A DNA stretch of 64,000 nucleotides from Methylocapsa aurea (lineage in GTDB: Bacteria > Pseudomonadota > Alphaproteobacteria > Rhizobiales > Beijerinckiaceae), in the NCBI RefSeq assembly GCF_000746085.1, contig NZ_JQKO01000008.1, forward strand, positions 163,046 through 227,045, in the 5' to 3' direction. The stretch's first letter is position 1, and every line of letters begins with the position of its first letter. The notes under the pieces were generated by a model. The model had not been told where the DNA came from. It ran no database searches and worked only from the letters and a program-made list of their open reading frames with translations. The position numbers and the translations under genes are program-made. Of the stretch, positions 56,186 through 64,000 are shown piece after piece.

Positions 56186-56923
56186 TCAGCGTTCTCTTTC
56201 CGCCGCGTTCCCGCCGCTTGGCTCCGGAATGCCGTTCTGATCAAGCGCCGAGACGCATCCCGATGCCGAACTGGCGCTCACGCAGAGAGCCGGCGCGGTT
56301 ACATGCAGCAAGGTCGCCGTCGTGTCGGCCAGGATCTGGTTCGTCCCGGCGTCGCGGACAATGACGCGGACCGCCTCCGGCAATCTTGCATTGTTGCTCC
56401 AGACATCGCGCCAAGCGCGATCGTGGCCTGCAAATGCAAAAGAAATCCGATAGGGAGCGCGCACCAGCGTAATCGCATCGGCGAAGGCGTCAGAATCTGG
56501 CGCTCCGCCGCCGAGCGGCGCGTAAGGGGCGCGGGCGCGCACCAGCGCGACGCCTCGAGTGTCGGAACTCTCGGCGAGCCGCACAATTTCGAGTCCGCCT
56601 GATGCATTGGGGCCGATCGCCGATCGTATGAATGTGACGGACGAAGACGTTCCATCGAAAAAGGGGCGCTTTTCGGCGGCGTTAGGCGAGATAAACTCTG
56701 CCGCGGCCAGATCGGCGACGATCCGTTCGAGGCCAAGACCAAGCAAATCGGTTCTTTGCACGCGAATGAAGCCGGCCTTCCAATTCGGCATCCATTGCGC
56801 CGTGACGGCGGCGAGCGTGGTGAGAATGAGTCCTGTCAAGGCGACTGCGATCAAGGCCTCGAAAAGCGTGAAGCCGACTTGTTCGCGCGCCAAGCGACAG
56901 GGAAAAAGGCGCGGGCGTTTCAT
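56186..56923 (-). CDS. gspJ: Type II secretion minor pseudopilin J
   Basis: 245 residues with the prepilin cleavage site QVG/FTLFEALIAVALTGLILTTLAAV and Glu at +5. It would form the pseudopilus tip with GspI and GspK. Overlaps gspI by 4 nt. A long C-terminal globular domain is consistent with GspJ; cysteines near the end may form a disulfide. Confidence 0.88.
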   Translation of the reverse strand: MKRPRLFPCRLAREQVGFTLFEALIAVALTGLILTTLAAVTAQWMPNWKAGFIRVQRTDLLGLGLERIVADLAAAEFISPNAAEKRPFFDGTSSSVTFIRSAIGPNASGGLEIVRLAESSDTRGVALVRARAPYAPLGGGAPDSDAFADAITLVRAPYRISFAFAGHDRAWRDVWSNNARLPEAVRVIVRDAGTNQILADTTATLLHVTAPALCVSASSASGCVSALDQNGIPEPSGGNAAERER

Positions 56924-57366
56924 TGATCGGTCCTGAGGCGCAGGCGAATGGTGTCGATTTCAAGCAGCGTTCCGGACGGCGATTGCACTTTAATGACGAC
57001 CGTTTGCGGCGTCCAGCGATTGGCGGCGCGGGGATCGACCAACTCGTTTGGAAAGGGCGAGACGTCGAGCGACCAAGCATGGCCCGCCATTTCGCCGGAA
57101 AGATTTCCGGGCGAAAGGCTGTTGCGATTGGGCAGGCCAGCCTCGATCGCCCGGGCGGTTTCGACAAGCCTGAGATGCGCTTCGATCCTTGCGGAGCCGC
57201 GAATATTGGCGGCCATCAATGATCCAATCGCGGTCAGCGAGACAGCGACGACGGCAAGCGCGACCAAGGCTTCGATGAGGGTGAATCCTGCCCTGGAATC
57301 TTGTTCGGCGCCGGCCTCGAGGTCGGCGCCGACGGGCCGGCGATCAAGAGGCTTTGATCGGAACAA
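56920..57366 (-). CDS. gspI: Type II secretion minor pseudopilin I
   Basis: 148 residues. A 27-residue leader ends at the prepilin site RAG/FTLIEALVALAVVAVSLTAIGSL, with Glu at +5. The order H-I-J-K identifies it as GspI. It overlaps gspH by 23 nt and gspJ by 4 nt. Confidence 0.88.
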   Translation of the reverse strand: MFRSKPLDRRPVGADLEAGAEQDSRAGFTLIEALVALAVVAVSLTAIGSLMAANIRGSARIEAHLRLVETARAIEAGLPNRNSLSPGNLSGEMAGHAWSLDVSPFPNELVDPRAANRWTPQTVVIKVQSPSGTLLEIDTIRLRLRTDQ

Positions 57367-57841
57367 TTTCTACGCCCCCGGTCAGCCAAGTAATGCGGAT
57401 TTCGTAGATCGCGCCGAGCCGCGAGAGGGTGATCGCGCCGCCGCAGGACATTCCCGACGGGAAGAAGGAGATGGTCGTTCCGGCGGTGCGCTGGCCGCAT
57501 TGCGTCGCCAGCAATGCGTTGAACGCGACGTCCTGGGGGAAGCGCACAAAGCGCGCGCTGGCGCCGGAGCGGATGGTGCGGGAGATCGAGCTGAGCTGTG
57601 TTGCGACCGGCGCGCCGCGCCGCATCGCCGCGTGGCGATCGGCTTTGAGCAGCGCCGCTGTCTCCAGCGCATAGGCCTCCAGCATTGCGCGCGAGGTGCC
57701 GCGTGGAAAAGCCGGCAGGGCAATAGCCGCGAGCAGGGCGATGATGGCGAGGACGCAGACGGTTTCGAGCAAGGTGAAGCCACCTTCGCCAGATCGCTCG
57801 TTCGTCGACGATTTCGTCGGCCCTGCTTTTGTCGCGCTCAT
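57344..57841 (-). CDS. gspH: Type II secretion minor pseudopilin H
   Basis: 165 residues from the ATG at 57841, which overlaps the gspG stop by 4 nt. Prepilin site EGG/FTLLETVCVLAIIALLAAIALP with Glu at +5. The globular part contains two cysteines (TQCGQRT and GMSCGG) that may form a disulfide, and a GspH-like FLPSG-type end (ISFFPSGMSCGGAITL). Confidence 0.88.
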   Translation of the reverse strand: MSATKAGPTKSSTNERSGEGGFTLLETVCVLAIIALLAAIALPAFPRGTSRAMLEAYALETAALLKADRHAAMRRGAPVATQLSSISRTIRSGASARFVRFPQDVAFNALLATQCGQRTAGTTISFFPSGMSCGGAITLSRLGAIYEIRITWLTGGVEIVPIKAS

Positions 57842-58335
57842 CGACGCTCCCAGCTGGTGACGTCGGCGGCGGTGCCTGTCCCGCCTTCCTGACCGTCCGA
57901 GCCTAGCGAATAGATATCGTAAGGCCCATGCGCGCCGGGCGCCTTGTACAGATAGGGATGTCCCCAAGGGTCGTTTGGCACGGCGCTGTTCTTCAAATAA
58001 GGGCCGTTCCAGGCCGAAGCCCCGCCGGGCCGCTGGACCAGGGCGGCGAGGCCCTGCGAGGTCGTCGGATAGCGGCCGAGATCGAGATAGTAAAGATCGA
58101 GCGAACTGGCCAAGCTTTGGATCTGAATGTTCGCGGCCTTGACTTTCGATTCGCTGAGATAATTGAGGACGCGCGGTCCGACCAGGCCCATGATGAGGCC
58201 GATGATGGTGATCACGACCAGGATCTCGACCAGGGTGAAGCCGGCTTCGCTGTCCCTCGGGGCGGTTGGCTTCAGCAGTTGATTCCTGCGCGGCCGCATC
58301 TTGAGTAAATTCATCGTGATCGTTTCCTGGTTCAT
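57838..58335 (-). CDS. gspG: Type II secretion major pseudopilin G
   Basis: 165 residues; the start at 58335 overlaps gspF by 4 nt. Prepilin site SEAG/FTLVEILVVITIIGLIMGLVGP with Glu at +5. The calcium-binding C-terminal part is typical (LGRYPTTSQGLAALVQRPGG, WNGPYLKNSAVPNDPWGHPYLY, YDIYSLGSDGQEGG). It polymerises into the pseudopilus. Confidence 0.95.
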   Translation of the reverse strand: MNQETITMNLLKMRPRRNQLLKPTAPRDSEAGFTLVEILVVITIIGLIMGLVGPRVLNYLSESKVKAANIQIQSLASSLDLYYLDLGRYPTTSQGLAALVQRPGGASAWNGPYLKNSAVPNDPWGHPYLYKAPGAHGPYDIYSLGSDGQEGGTGTAADVTSWERR

Positions 58336-59546
58336 CCGACGACTTGGCTGACTGACATAAGAGCGGTCATGACCGATACGATCAAGCCGCCGACGATAAT
58401 GCTGATGCCGACGATCGCCGCCGGTCCGACGATGCCGACCACCCGATCGAGGCTGCGTTGGAGCTTGGCTTCGTAAAATTCGGCGATTCGCTCCGCGAGC
58501 ATCGGCAATTGTCCCGACTCTTCGCCAAGCCGCAAGGTGCGGATCGCCATCGGCGGAATTGCCTGCGTCTCGGCCAGCGCATCGGATAATTTGCCGCCGT
58601 GGCGGACGAGATCGACCGTCCGGCTCCACGCCGCGGAGCGTCCGGTCGTCGCCATCATGTCGGCGAGAATGCGTAAAGTGGACGTCAGCGGCACGCCGCT
58701 TCCAAGCAGGACGCCGAGGTTGCGGCAGAACACCGAGGTCCGGTGAAAGCTCAAGATCCGGTTGACGATAGGCACATGGGCGATCGCTTCCATGATCCAT
58801 CCCCACACCTTGGGCTGGCGCAGGAGATACCAGCCGCCGCCAATGAGAATGACGAGCCCCGCCGCGAGCGCCGCCGTATGGTCCTTGAGCACATCGGACA
58901 GCGACAGGAAGGCGGCCAAGGCCGGATCGATCTTGGCGTTGAAGTCGCGCAGCACGTTGGCGAATTGAGGCAGCACGAAGACCAGAAAAAAGAGGAGGAC
59001 GGCGCTCGCCGCGCCCAAGACAAAGGCGGGGTAGCGCAAGGCGTCGCTGAGGCGTCGGCGCAGCGCCTCGGAGCGAACCCGCTCCGTCCCAAGCACTTCG
59101 AGAATATGGACCAGGGTGCTGGAGGCCTCGCCGACCCGCACCAGCGCGAGATACATTGGCGGAAACAGATCGGGATGGTGGCCGAGCGCGTCGGCGAAAC
59201 TTTCGCCAGCGAGAATGGAGGCCGTGATCTTGGACACGGTCGGGCGCAGCCGGTCGATGTCGGAATCGGCCGAGAATAATTCCAGGGCGTCGTTGATGCG
59301 GGCGCCGGTTTTCAGCAAAAGCGCGAGATCGCCGGTAAAGATGGTTACGTCCCCAGGACGTGCCCGGGACAGGAAGGAAAAGTCCCAGCTCACGCCGGGC
59401 TTGGCGGCTTCATCGCTGATGGTCTCGATCGGGATGAGGCCGAGATATTCGATGCGATGGGCGACTTCGGCCGCCGTCGGCGCCGAGATTGTTCCGCTCA
59501 CGACTTCGCCATTATGGGTCAGCGCTCGATAGCGGAAACTCGCCAT
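58332..59546 (-). CDS. gspF: Type II secretion inner-membrane platform protein F
   Basis: 404-residue polytopic protein with two GspF domains (about 70-195 and 270-395) and three membrane helices (about 170-190, 222-242, 375-398). FTGDLALLLKTGARINDALELF and FHRTSVFCRNLGVLLGSGVPLTSTL are the repeat motifs. 4 nt after gspE. It anchors the GspE ATPase. Confidence 0.95.
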   Translation of the reverse strand: MASFRYRALTHNGEVVSGTISAPTAAEVAHRIEYLGLIPIETISDEAAKPGVSWDFSFLSRARPGDVTIFTGDLALLLKTGARINDALELFSADSDIDRLRPTVSKITASILAGESFADALGHHPDLFPPMYLALVRVGEASSTLVHILEVLGTERVRSEALRRRLSDALRYPAFVLGAASAVLLFFLVFVLPQFANVLRDFNAKIDPALAAFLSLSDVLKDHTAALAAGLVILIGGGWYLLRQPKVWGWIMEAIAHVPIVNRILSFHRTSVFCRNLGVLLGSGVPLTSTLRILADMMATTGRSAAWSRTVDLVRHGGKLSDALAETQAIPPMAIRTLRLGEESGQLPMLAERIAEFYEAKLQRSLDRVVGIVGPAAIVGISIIVGGLIVSVMTALMSVSQVVG

Positions 59547-59550
59547 GGGA

Positions 59551-61236
59551 TCAGCGCACCGTCGTGACGCGAAGGACTTCGGCGGCTGAGGTGACGCCGG
59601 AGCGGCATTTGGCGATCGCGTCCTCGATCATGGTCGTCATTCCGGCCTTGCGCGCCGCGCGGTCGATCTCCCGCGCATCGGCATGCGGCCCGACGAGTTC
59701 ATAGACCTCATCCTTCAATTCAAGCGCCTCGAACACGCCATTGCGGCCTCGATAGCCGACGCCGCCGCAACGCTCGCAGCCGACCGGCTCGAAGACGCTG
59801 TCGCCCGCCTTCAGGCCGAGCGCGCCATAGCGATGGTCGGCGTCGACATCGGCGCAACTCAGGACTCGTTTCCGCTTGCAGCGATCGCAGAGAATGCGCA
59901 CCAGGCGCTGTGCGATCACCGCTCGCAAGACCGATTTCAGCAAGAAGCCCTCGACGCCGAGATCGAGCAGGCGGGGGACCGCCGCCGCGGCGTTTTCGGT
60001 ATGCAATGTGGTGAGCACGAGATGGCCGGTGAGGGCGGCGTTCACGGCGATATTCGCGGTTTCGGAGTCGCGCACTTCACCCACCATGATGACGTCTGGA
60101 TCCTGGCGCACGAAAGCTCGCATCGCAGTGGCGAAAGTAAGGCCGATCGAGGGCTTGACCTGCGACTGGTTCACGCCGGCAATTTCATATTCGACCGGAT
60201 CCTCGATCGTGAGAATTTTGCGCGAGGGGTCGTTCAGCATCGACAGCATGGTCGCCAGCGTCGTGGTCTTGCCGCTGCCGGTTGGCCCCGTCACGATGAT
60301 CAAGCCATGAGGGAGCGCCAGCAGCCGGTTCATGATGATTTCATCGGAACGCGACAGGCCGAGCTTGGCGACATCGAGGAGGCCGCGATCGCGCGGCAGC
60401 AGGCGGATGACGGCCGACTCGCCGTGCTGGGTCGGCATTGTGGCGACGCGAATGTCGATTTCCGTGCGGGCGACCCGCTGCCGCGCCGCGCCATCTTGCG
60501 GCAGCCGCCGTTCGGCGATGTTGAGGCCGGCGAGGATCTTGATGCGCGAGATCAGGGCTTGGGGCAGCGCATCGGTCGGCGCGGTGACCTGGCGTAGCAG
60601 TCCGTCGACCCGCATCCGCACCGAAAGGCCAGTGCGGAGCGGTTCGATATGGATATCGCTGGCGCGCAGCTCCATGGCTTTTTCGAGCATGTCGTTGACG
60701 GCGCGCACCACCGGGGCGCCGCTCGCCAGATCGCGCAGGCTTTCAATATCGTCATCGGCGCGGGCGCCTGTCGCGCCGCTGTCCTGCGCCGCCGTCTCCT
60801 CGCCGCCAAGCCGCTCGCCGAGGATCGTGGCGATGTCCTCGAAGGAGGCGACCTCGACCGCGATTGAACCGCCAAGAACGATTTCCGCGGCATGGACCGC
60901 GGCGAGGTCGCTTGGGTCGGCGACGGCGAGCTTGAAATGGCCTTTTGGCATTTCGAAGGGGAAGATCGCCGTCTCGCGCAGGAACCGCGGCGAAAACCGT
61001 TCGGTCAATGCTGGGACAGCGACAAGCTGCGGCAGGTTCAGGCGCTTCAGGCCATAAAAATGCGCGACTTCGTCGGCAAAACCATTGGCCGAGAGATCAG
61101 TCGATTCCCAAAGCTTTCGAAGCGAGCTTTCCCCGTTTGGGCCAGTCAAGCAAATGGAGTCGTCAATCGCGTCGGAAGCAAGATAGTTTTTTGCAATCAG
61201 ATGTCTTGCAAAATCTTCAATAACATTGGGAGTCAT
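59551..61236 (-). CDS. gspE: Type II secretion ATPase E
   Basis: 561-residue hexameric ATPase that powers secretion. N-terminal GspE_N domain (FADEVAHFYGLKRLNLPQL), then Walker A GPTGSGKTTTLA, the Asp box, Walker B MVGEVRDSETANIA and the zinc tetracysteine CDRC... CERC. The start at 61236 has AGAGAAG 6 nt upstream. First gene of the minus-strand operon E-F-G-H-I-J-K-L-M-N. gspO and a separate gspC are not in the window. Confidence 0.95.
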   Translation of the reverse strand: MTPNVIEDFARHLIAKNYLASDAIDDSICLTGPNGESSLRKLWESTDLSANGFADEVAHFYGLKRLNLPQLVAVPALTERFSPRFLRETAIFPFEMPKGHFKLAVADPSDLAAVHAAEIVLGGSIAVEVASFEDIATILGERLGGEETAAQDSGATGARADDDIESLRDLASGAPVVRAVNDMLEKAMELRASDIHIEPLRTGLSVRMRVDGLLRQVTAPTDALPQALISRIKILAGLNIAERRLPQDGAARQRVARTEIDIRVATMPTQHGESAVIRLLPRDRGLLDVAKLGLSRSDEIIMNRLLALPHGLIIVTGPTGSGKTTTLATMLSMLNDPSRKILTIEDPVEYEIAGVNQSQVKPSIGLTFATAMRAFVRQDPDVIMVGEVRDSETANIAVNAALTGHLVLTTLHTENAAAAVPRLLDLGVEGFLLKSVLRAVIAQRLVRILCDRCKRKRVLSCADVDADHRYGALGLKAGDSVFEPVGCERCGGVGYRGRNGVFEALELKDEVYELVGPHADAREIDRAARKAGMTTMIEDAIAKCRSGVTSAAEVLRVTTVR

Positions 61237-61549
61237 TGCCGCTTCTCTGGAATTCCGTGAGTATTCATGCTCTATGACAGCCCCATGAAAACCATGTATT
61301 AGTCACGGTAGTCTTGCTAATATAGCTTGATCTGTACATTAAATTTAGCCAAATTGAATTGCAGTGTCAAACTCAACGCTCCGCAGTCGATCAAAGCAAT
61401 TCGCATCCGCCCCGTCGTCTTCATTATCGCCGCCATCGTTAGCCATCCTGAGCGCTGCCCTAGATCGTCCGCTCGAGCCGCCTTACCCAAATGCACATTA
61501 GCAGGTAACATGCGCGGCGTCGGCGCTCATCAGCGGGAGCTTTTCTGTC
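61237..61549. other. Divergent promoter region between gspE and the phosphodiesterase gene
   Basis: 313 bases, AT-richer than average around 61300-61370. It must carry promoters in both directions, but I cannot name reliable boxes. No gene seen. Confidence 0.4.
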
Positions 61550-63106
61550 ATGGGGCGAATTGGGATTTTAGTGCGCGGGGCGGCCATAAGCTTTGCCGCC
61601 CTGGCCGCCGGCCACATCGCGCAAGCCGCGCAAACCCGGTATAACCGCGTGCTGCTGATTAGCGTCGATGGCTTGCATGCGGTCGACTTGCGCAATTATG
61701 TGGCGTCGCATCCGAACGGCGCGCTGGCCGCGCTCTCGAACCATGGCCTGACCTACGCGTATGCATCGACCTCGGCGCCCTCGGATTCGTTTCCCGGGCT
61801 GCTGGCCCAGGTCACCGGCGGCACCGCGAAATCGCACGGCGTATTCAACGACGCATCCTACGACCGCTCGCTATTCGCGCCGGGCTCGAATTGTCAGGGG
61901 CCGCCTGGCGCGGCGGTCTCGTTCGATGAAAGCATTGACAATGATCCAACGAGCTTAGCCGCCGGCGGGACGCTCGGTCAGCCCTTGACGCAGATCAACG
62001 CGGCGAAATTGCCGCTGGCATTGATAAATGGCGCTTGCGCTCCAGTCTATCCAAATGATTTCCTTAAAACAAATACGATTTTTGAGGTCATCCGCAGCCA
62101 CGGCGGCCGCACCGCCTGGTCGGACAAGCATCCCGCCTATGACATCGTCAACGGCCCGTCCGGCAAGGGCGTGCAGGACTTATTCACGCCGGAGGTCAAT
62201 TCGAACGATCCTTTGACCGGCCAGGATGCCGCCAAGGGTTTTCACAGCATTCAGCGCAACGACCTGCGCAAGGTCAACGCCCTCCTCAACCAGATCGCCG
62301 GAAAGGACAGCGCCGGCTTGGCAAAGGTCGGCGCGCCGATGATTTTCGGAATGAGTTTCCAGGCGGTCAGCGTCGGACAAAGGCTCGCCTTGGGAAACAA
62401 GAACGATCCGGCGGATGCGGGGCTGATCGGCGGCTATGCCGACGCCGCGGGCCTGCGCCCCAATAATGGCCTGCAATCCGAGCTGGACTTCGTCGATGCC
62501 CAACTCGGCGTTATTACCGCCGCGTTGAAGGCTGCTCATCTCGATCAAGGCACTTTGGTCATCGTCTCCGCCAAGCATGGCCAGTCGCCAATCAATCAGG
62601 CGCTGCGCAAGGCGGTCGATAGCGCGCCTTATGCAGAAACGCCGGGCATTGCGGCCTATACGGCCGACGACGCCGCTCTGATCTGGCTGGCGCCGGCGCA
62701 GCAATGGCAATCCTATCTGGCCGCGAAGGCCTACCTGGTCAGCCAATCCTCGGCCCTTGGCATCGTCAAAATATTGGACAAGGATGACCTTTCTCGGCTT
62801 TACCGAAACCCCTTCGTCGACAATCGCACGCCTGATTTCATCTTAATTACGACGCCGGGCTTGATCTATGCGGGCGGCGCTAAGCTTGCCGAGCACGGCG
62901 GGTTTGCAACCGACGATCGGAATGTCGCGCTGCTCGTGTCAAATCCATCGATCGCGGCGAGAACCATCAATGACGCGGTTGAGACGCGGCAGATCGCTCC
63001 CACCATTCTCCGTAGCCTCGGTCTTGATCCGAACGAGCTTAGATCCGTCATCGTCGAATCGACGAGCGAACTTCCCGGCCTGCGCGAGCCTGGGGGTTCC
63101 AGATAG
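61550..63106 (+). CDS. Exported phosphodiesterase/alkaline-phosphatase-superfamily enzyme, possible T2SS substrate
   Basis: 518-residue type I phosphodiesterase/nucleotide pyrophosphatase-like protein. A signal peptide (MGRIGILVRGAAISFAALAAGHIAQAA) precedes the catalytic fold. Metal Asp40 lies in LLISVDGLH, the likely nucleophile Ser80 in PSDSFPGLLAQVTGG (Ser instead of the usual Thr), then VSAKHGQSPI and EHGGF with metal-binding His residues. GGGAG lies before the ATG. It sits between the gspE operon and the probable gspD, which suggests that it is exported by this T2SS. Its phosphate-ester substrate is unknown. Confidence 0.88.
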   Translation: MGRIGILVRGAAISFAALAAGHIAQAAQTRYNRVLLISVDGLHAVDLRNYVASHPNGALAALSNHGLTYAYASTSAPSDSFPGLLAQVTGGTAKSHGVFNDASYDRSLFAPGSNCQGPPGAAVSFDESIDNDPTSLAAGGTLGQPLTQINAAKLPLALINGACAPVYPNDFLKTNTIFEVIRSHGGRTAWSDKHPAYDIVNGPSGKGVQDLFTPEVNSNDPLTGQDAAKGFHSIQRNDLRKVNALLNQIAGKDSAGLAKVGAPMIFGMSFQAVSVGQRLALGNKNDPADAGLIGGYADAAGLRPNNGLQSELDFVDAQLGVITAALKAAHLDQGTLVIVSAKHGQSPINQALRKAVDSAPYAETPGIAAYTADDAALIWLAPAQQWQSYLAAKAYLVSQSSALGIVKILDKDDLSRLYRNPFVDNRTPDFILITTPGLIYAGGAKLAEHGGFATDDRNVALLVSNPSIAARTINDAVETRQIAPTILRSLGLDPNELRSVIVESTSELPGLREPGGSR

Positions 63107-63702
63107 AGGATTTCGAGGGTCGGTCGCGCCTTGCTATTTTTGAGTTCTGGCCGGCGCGCCGGTAAGCTTGGCTCCTTTTTGCCATGATCAGATGGCCGCC
63201 GAGGGGGAGCTGGCGCCGCGGGAGCGCCAATTCTCAATTGTAAATTAGCCAAGCCTGAGCCCGACGGCGGCCATGGAGCATGAGGCCATAAAAATGCGCG
63301 ACTTGATCGTCATCACTGCACCAGCGATGCTCTTCGGCTGACGAAAATCTTGAGCAAGGGCGGAAAGGCCTCTGGCTTTTTTTGGACCGTTCATGCGTCA
63401 AGACCGAAGGCTTGGAGCGGGCGAAAGCTTTGCCGAGCGGGCTTGTGCGCTTAATTGTCCAGTCGCCTATTCGGCTTTGCCGATAAAGTAACAATAAGTA
63501 TCGAAGCATCGTTATAGCCTATAGTGTCCGTCTTAACTTTGGAGGGAGCGCGCTTTGATATGCCATTTCTATAATATGAGAGGGCTTTCCTTGACTCTGG
63601 CCGTCTGATTTGGCAAAGTTAAGCCCTGCGTCGCGATTTGGCGCTATTCGAGTTTTGTTTGCGGCTCCGGCGCATGGATCCGTATTGCTTTGGGTAGGAT
63701 TT
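63107..63702. other. Non-coding region with a possible gspE remnant
   Basis: 596 bases. A minus-strand frame (63234-63509) has no ribosome site or full domain, but it contains DDDQVAHFYGL, echoing ADEVAHFYGL of gspE. The DNA at 63281-63302 repeats 21 bases of gspE (61050-61070) exactly. It may be a decayed fragment of a gspE duplicate. The right part should hold the promoter of the next gene. Confidence 0.4.
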
Positions 63703-64000
63703 TTGTACAGCGTTTGGGGACGGTTTTGCGGATTGGGACGCGGCGTTTTGGCGGGCGCGTTATTTTCGTTTGGGTTGTTTCTGCTGCTGGCGGGGCTGTT
63801 GGGGGGGTGCGCGCCGACGTCTTTTGGGGTTGGCAGCGGAGGCACGGAGCTGCCGGACGCGATGGACCATGTGCGCGGCCTCGATCTGCAGCCGCGCGCG
63901 CCGCGGGCGGCGGAGGCCGTCAATGTCGAAACCGGGGTCGGGGACCGGCCGCAGGTCTATTATGGGGTCGGCGGCGCGTCGGCGGCGCGGCCGTTGGGCG
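63703..64000 (+). CDS. gspD: Start of a lipoprotein, probably secretin GspD (cut by window edge)
   Basis: Partial: about 99 codons run off the right end. After a hydrophobic stretch (GALFSFGLFLLLAGLLGGC) there is a lipobox (LLGGC, Cys at 63808-63810). The mature part includes LDLQPRAPRAAEA and RPQVYYGVGG, which resembles the N-terminal linker of lipoprotein-type GspD in Hyphomicrobiales. No ATG fits; TTG codons at 63685, 63703 and 63733 are possible starts, with AGGA just before the second. Its place beside the gsp operon that otherwise lacks a secretin supports GspD, but the diagnostic N0 and secretin domains lie outside. Confidence 0.5.
   Translation, partial: MYSVWGRFCGLGRGVLAGALFSFGLFLLLAGLLGGCAPTSFGVGSGGTELPDAMDHVRGLDLQPRAPRAAEAVNVETGVGDRPQVYYGVGGASAARPLG

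Noticed and set aside
61550..63106. Loss of a catalytic residue in the phosphodiesterase (AKHG instead of DHG)
   Set aside because: As far as I recall, AKHGQSPI is the normal form in this bacterial subgroup, so it is not evidence of inactivity.
63519..63923. 134-codon minus-strand frame at the right edge
   Set aside because: It runs opposite the lipoprotein signal peptide region and is Pro/Asn-rich shadow sequence without a start context.

Overview
This 64 kb window is GC-rich chromosomal DNA from an alphaproteobacterium of the order Hyphomicrobiales (Rhizobiales), most likely near Beijerinckiaceae/Methylocystaceae. The evidence is the acpP-fabF-mltG order, the alpha-type HisRS followed by hisZ-hisG, the DUF1285-NUDIX-DUF6111-CCA operon opposite MoxR-DUF58-DUF4159, Omp25/31-type porins starting with the AADLPSRAPP motif, a P1B-5-type metal ATPase, and abundant short palindromic repeats typical of the order. 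The genus cannot be fixed from the sequence alone. I saw no rRNA, CRISPR array, transposase or phage gene.

Layout. 0-5 kb: fatty-acid and cell-wall genes (acpP, fabF, mltG), then convergent rimO. 5-7 kb: a secreted trypsin-like protease, terminators and a compound palindromic repeat. 7-11.5 kb: four head-to-tail outer-membrane beta-barrel genes, each with its own terminator; three share a promoter-like element at a fixed distance. 11.9 kb: tRNA-Ser(UGA). 12.4-16 kb: one 1181-codon ORF that fuses a P1B-5 ATPase, a hemerythrin-like domain and a periplasmic membrane-fusion protein. 16-24.6 kb: cold-shock protein, a candidate structured small RNA, ilvD, asparaginase, a ROK sugar kinase and several envelope or secreted hypotheticals. 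24.9-32.4 kb: zur, 3-hydroxybutyrate dehydrogenase plus patatin, DinB, a DEAD-box helicase, a polysaccharide pyruvyl transferase and DUF2076. 32.6-39 kb: hisS-hisZ-hisG, a lone trypsin-co-occurring (CU044_2847) protein and an SbmA/BacA-type ABC exporter. 39.4-43 kb: ihfA, groESL with a CIRCE operator and a BON-LysM protein. 43.3-52.8 kb: an SDR, an orphan Rieske protein, the CCA operon and the MoxR-DUF58-DUF4159 operon. 52.9-64 kb: a type II secretion locus, gspE-F-G-H-I-J-K-L-M-N on the minus strand. Opposite it lie a secreted phosphodiesterase/phosphatase and, at the right edge, the beginning of a lipoprotein that is probably the secretin GspD.

How the genes work together. The T2SS operon, the adjacent exported phosphatase-superfamily enzyme and the putative GspD make a plausible dedicated secretion unit. 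hisZ and hisG overlap by 4 nt and encode the two halves of ATP phosphoribosyltransferase. bdhA and patatin may serve PHB turnover. The most unusual items are the ATPase-hemerythrin-adaptor fusion, an abrupt AT-rich patch inside hisS, the diversified porin array, three families of dispersed palindromic repeats, and the candidate small RNA upstream of the ilvD terminus.

Limits: all identifications rest on reading motifs and gene order by eye. No database search, structure prediction or RNA-folding program was run.
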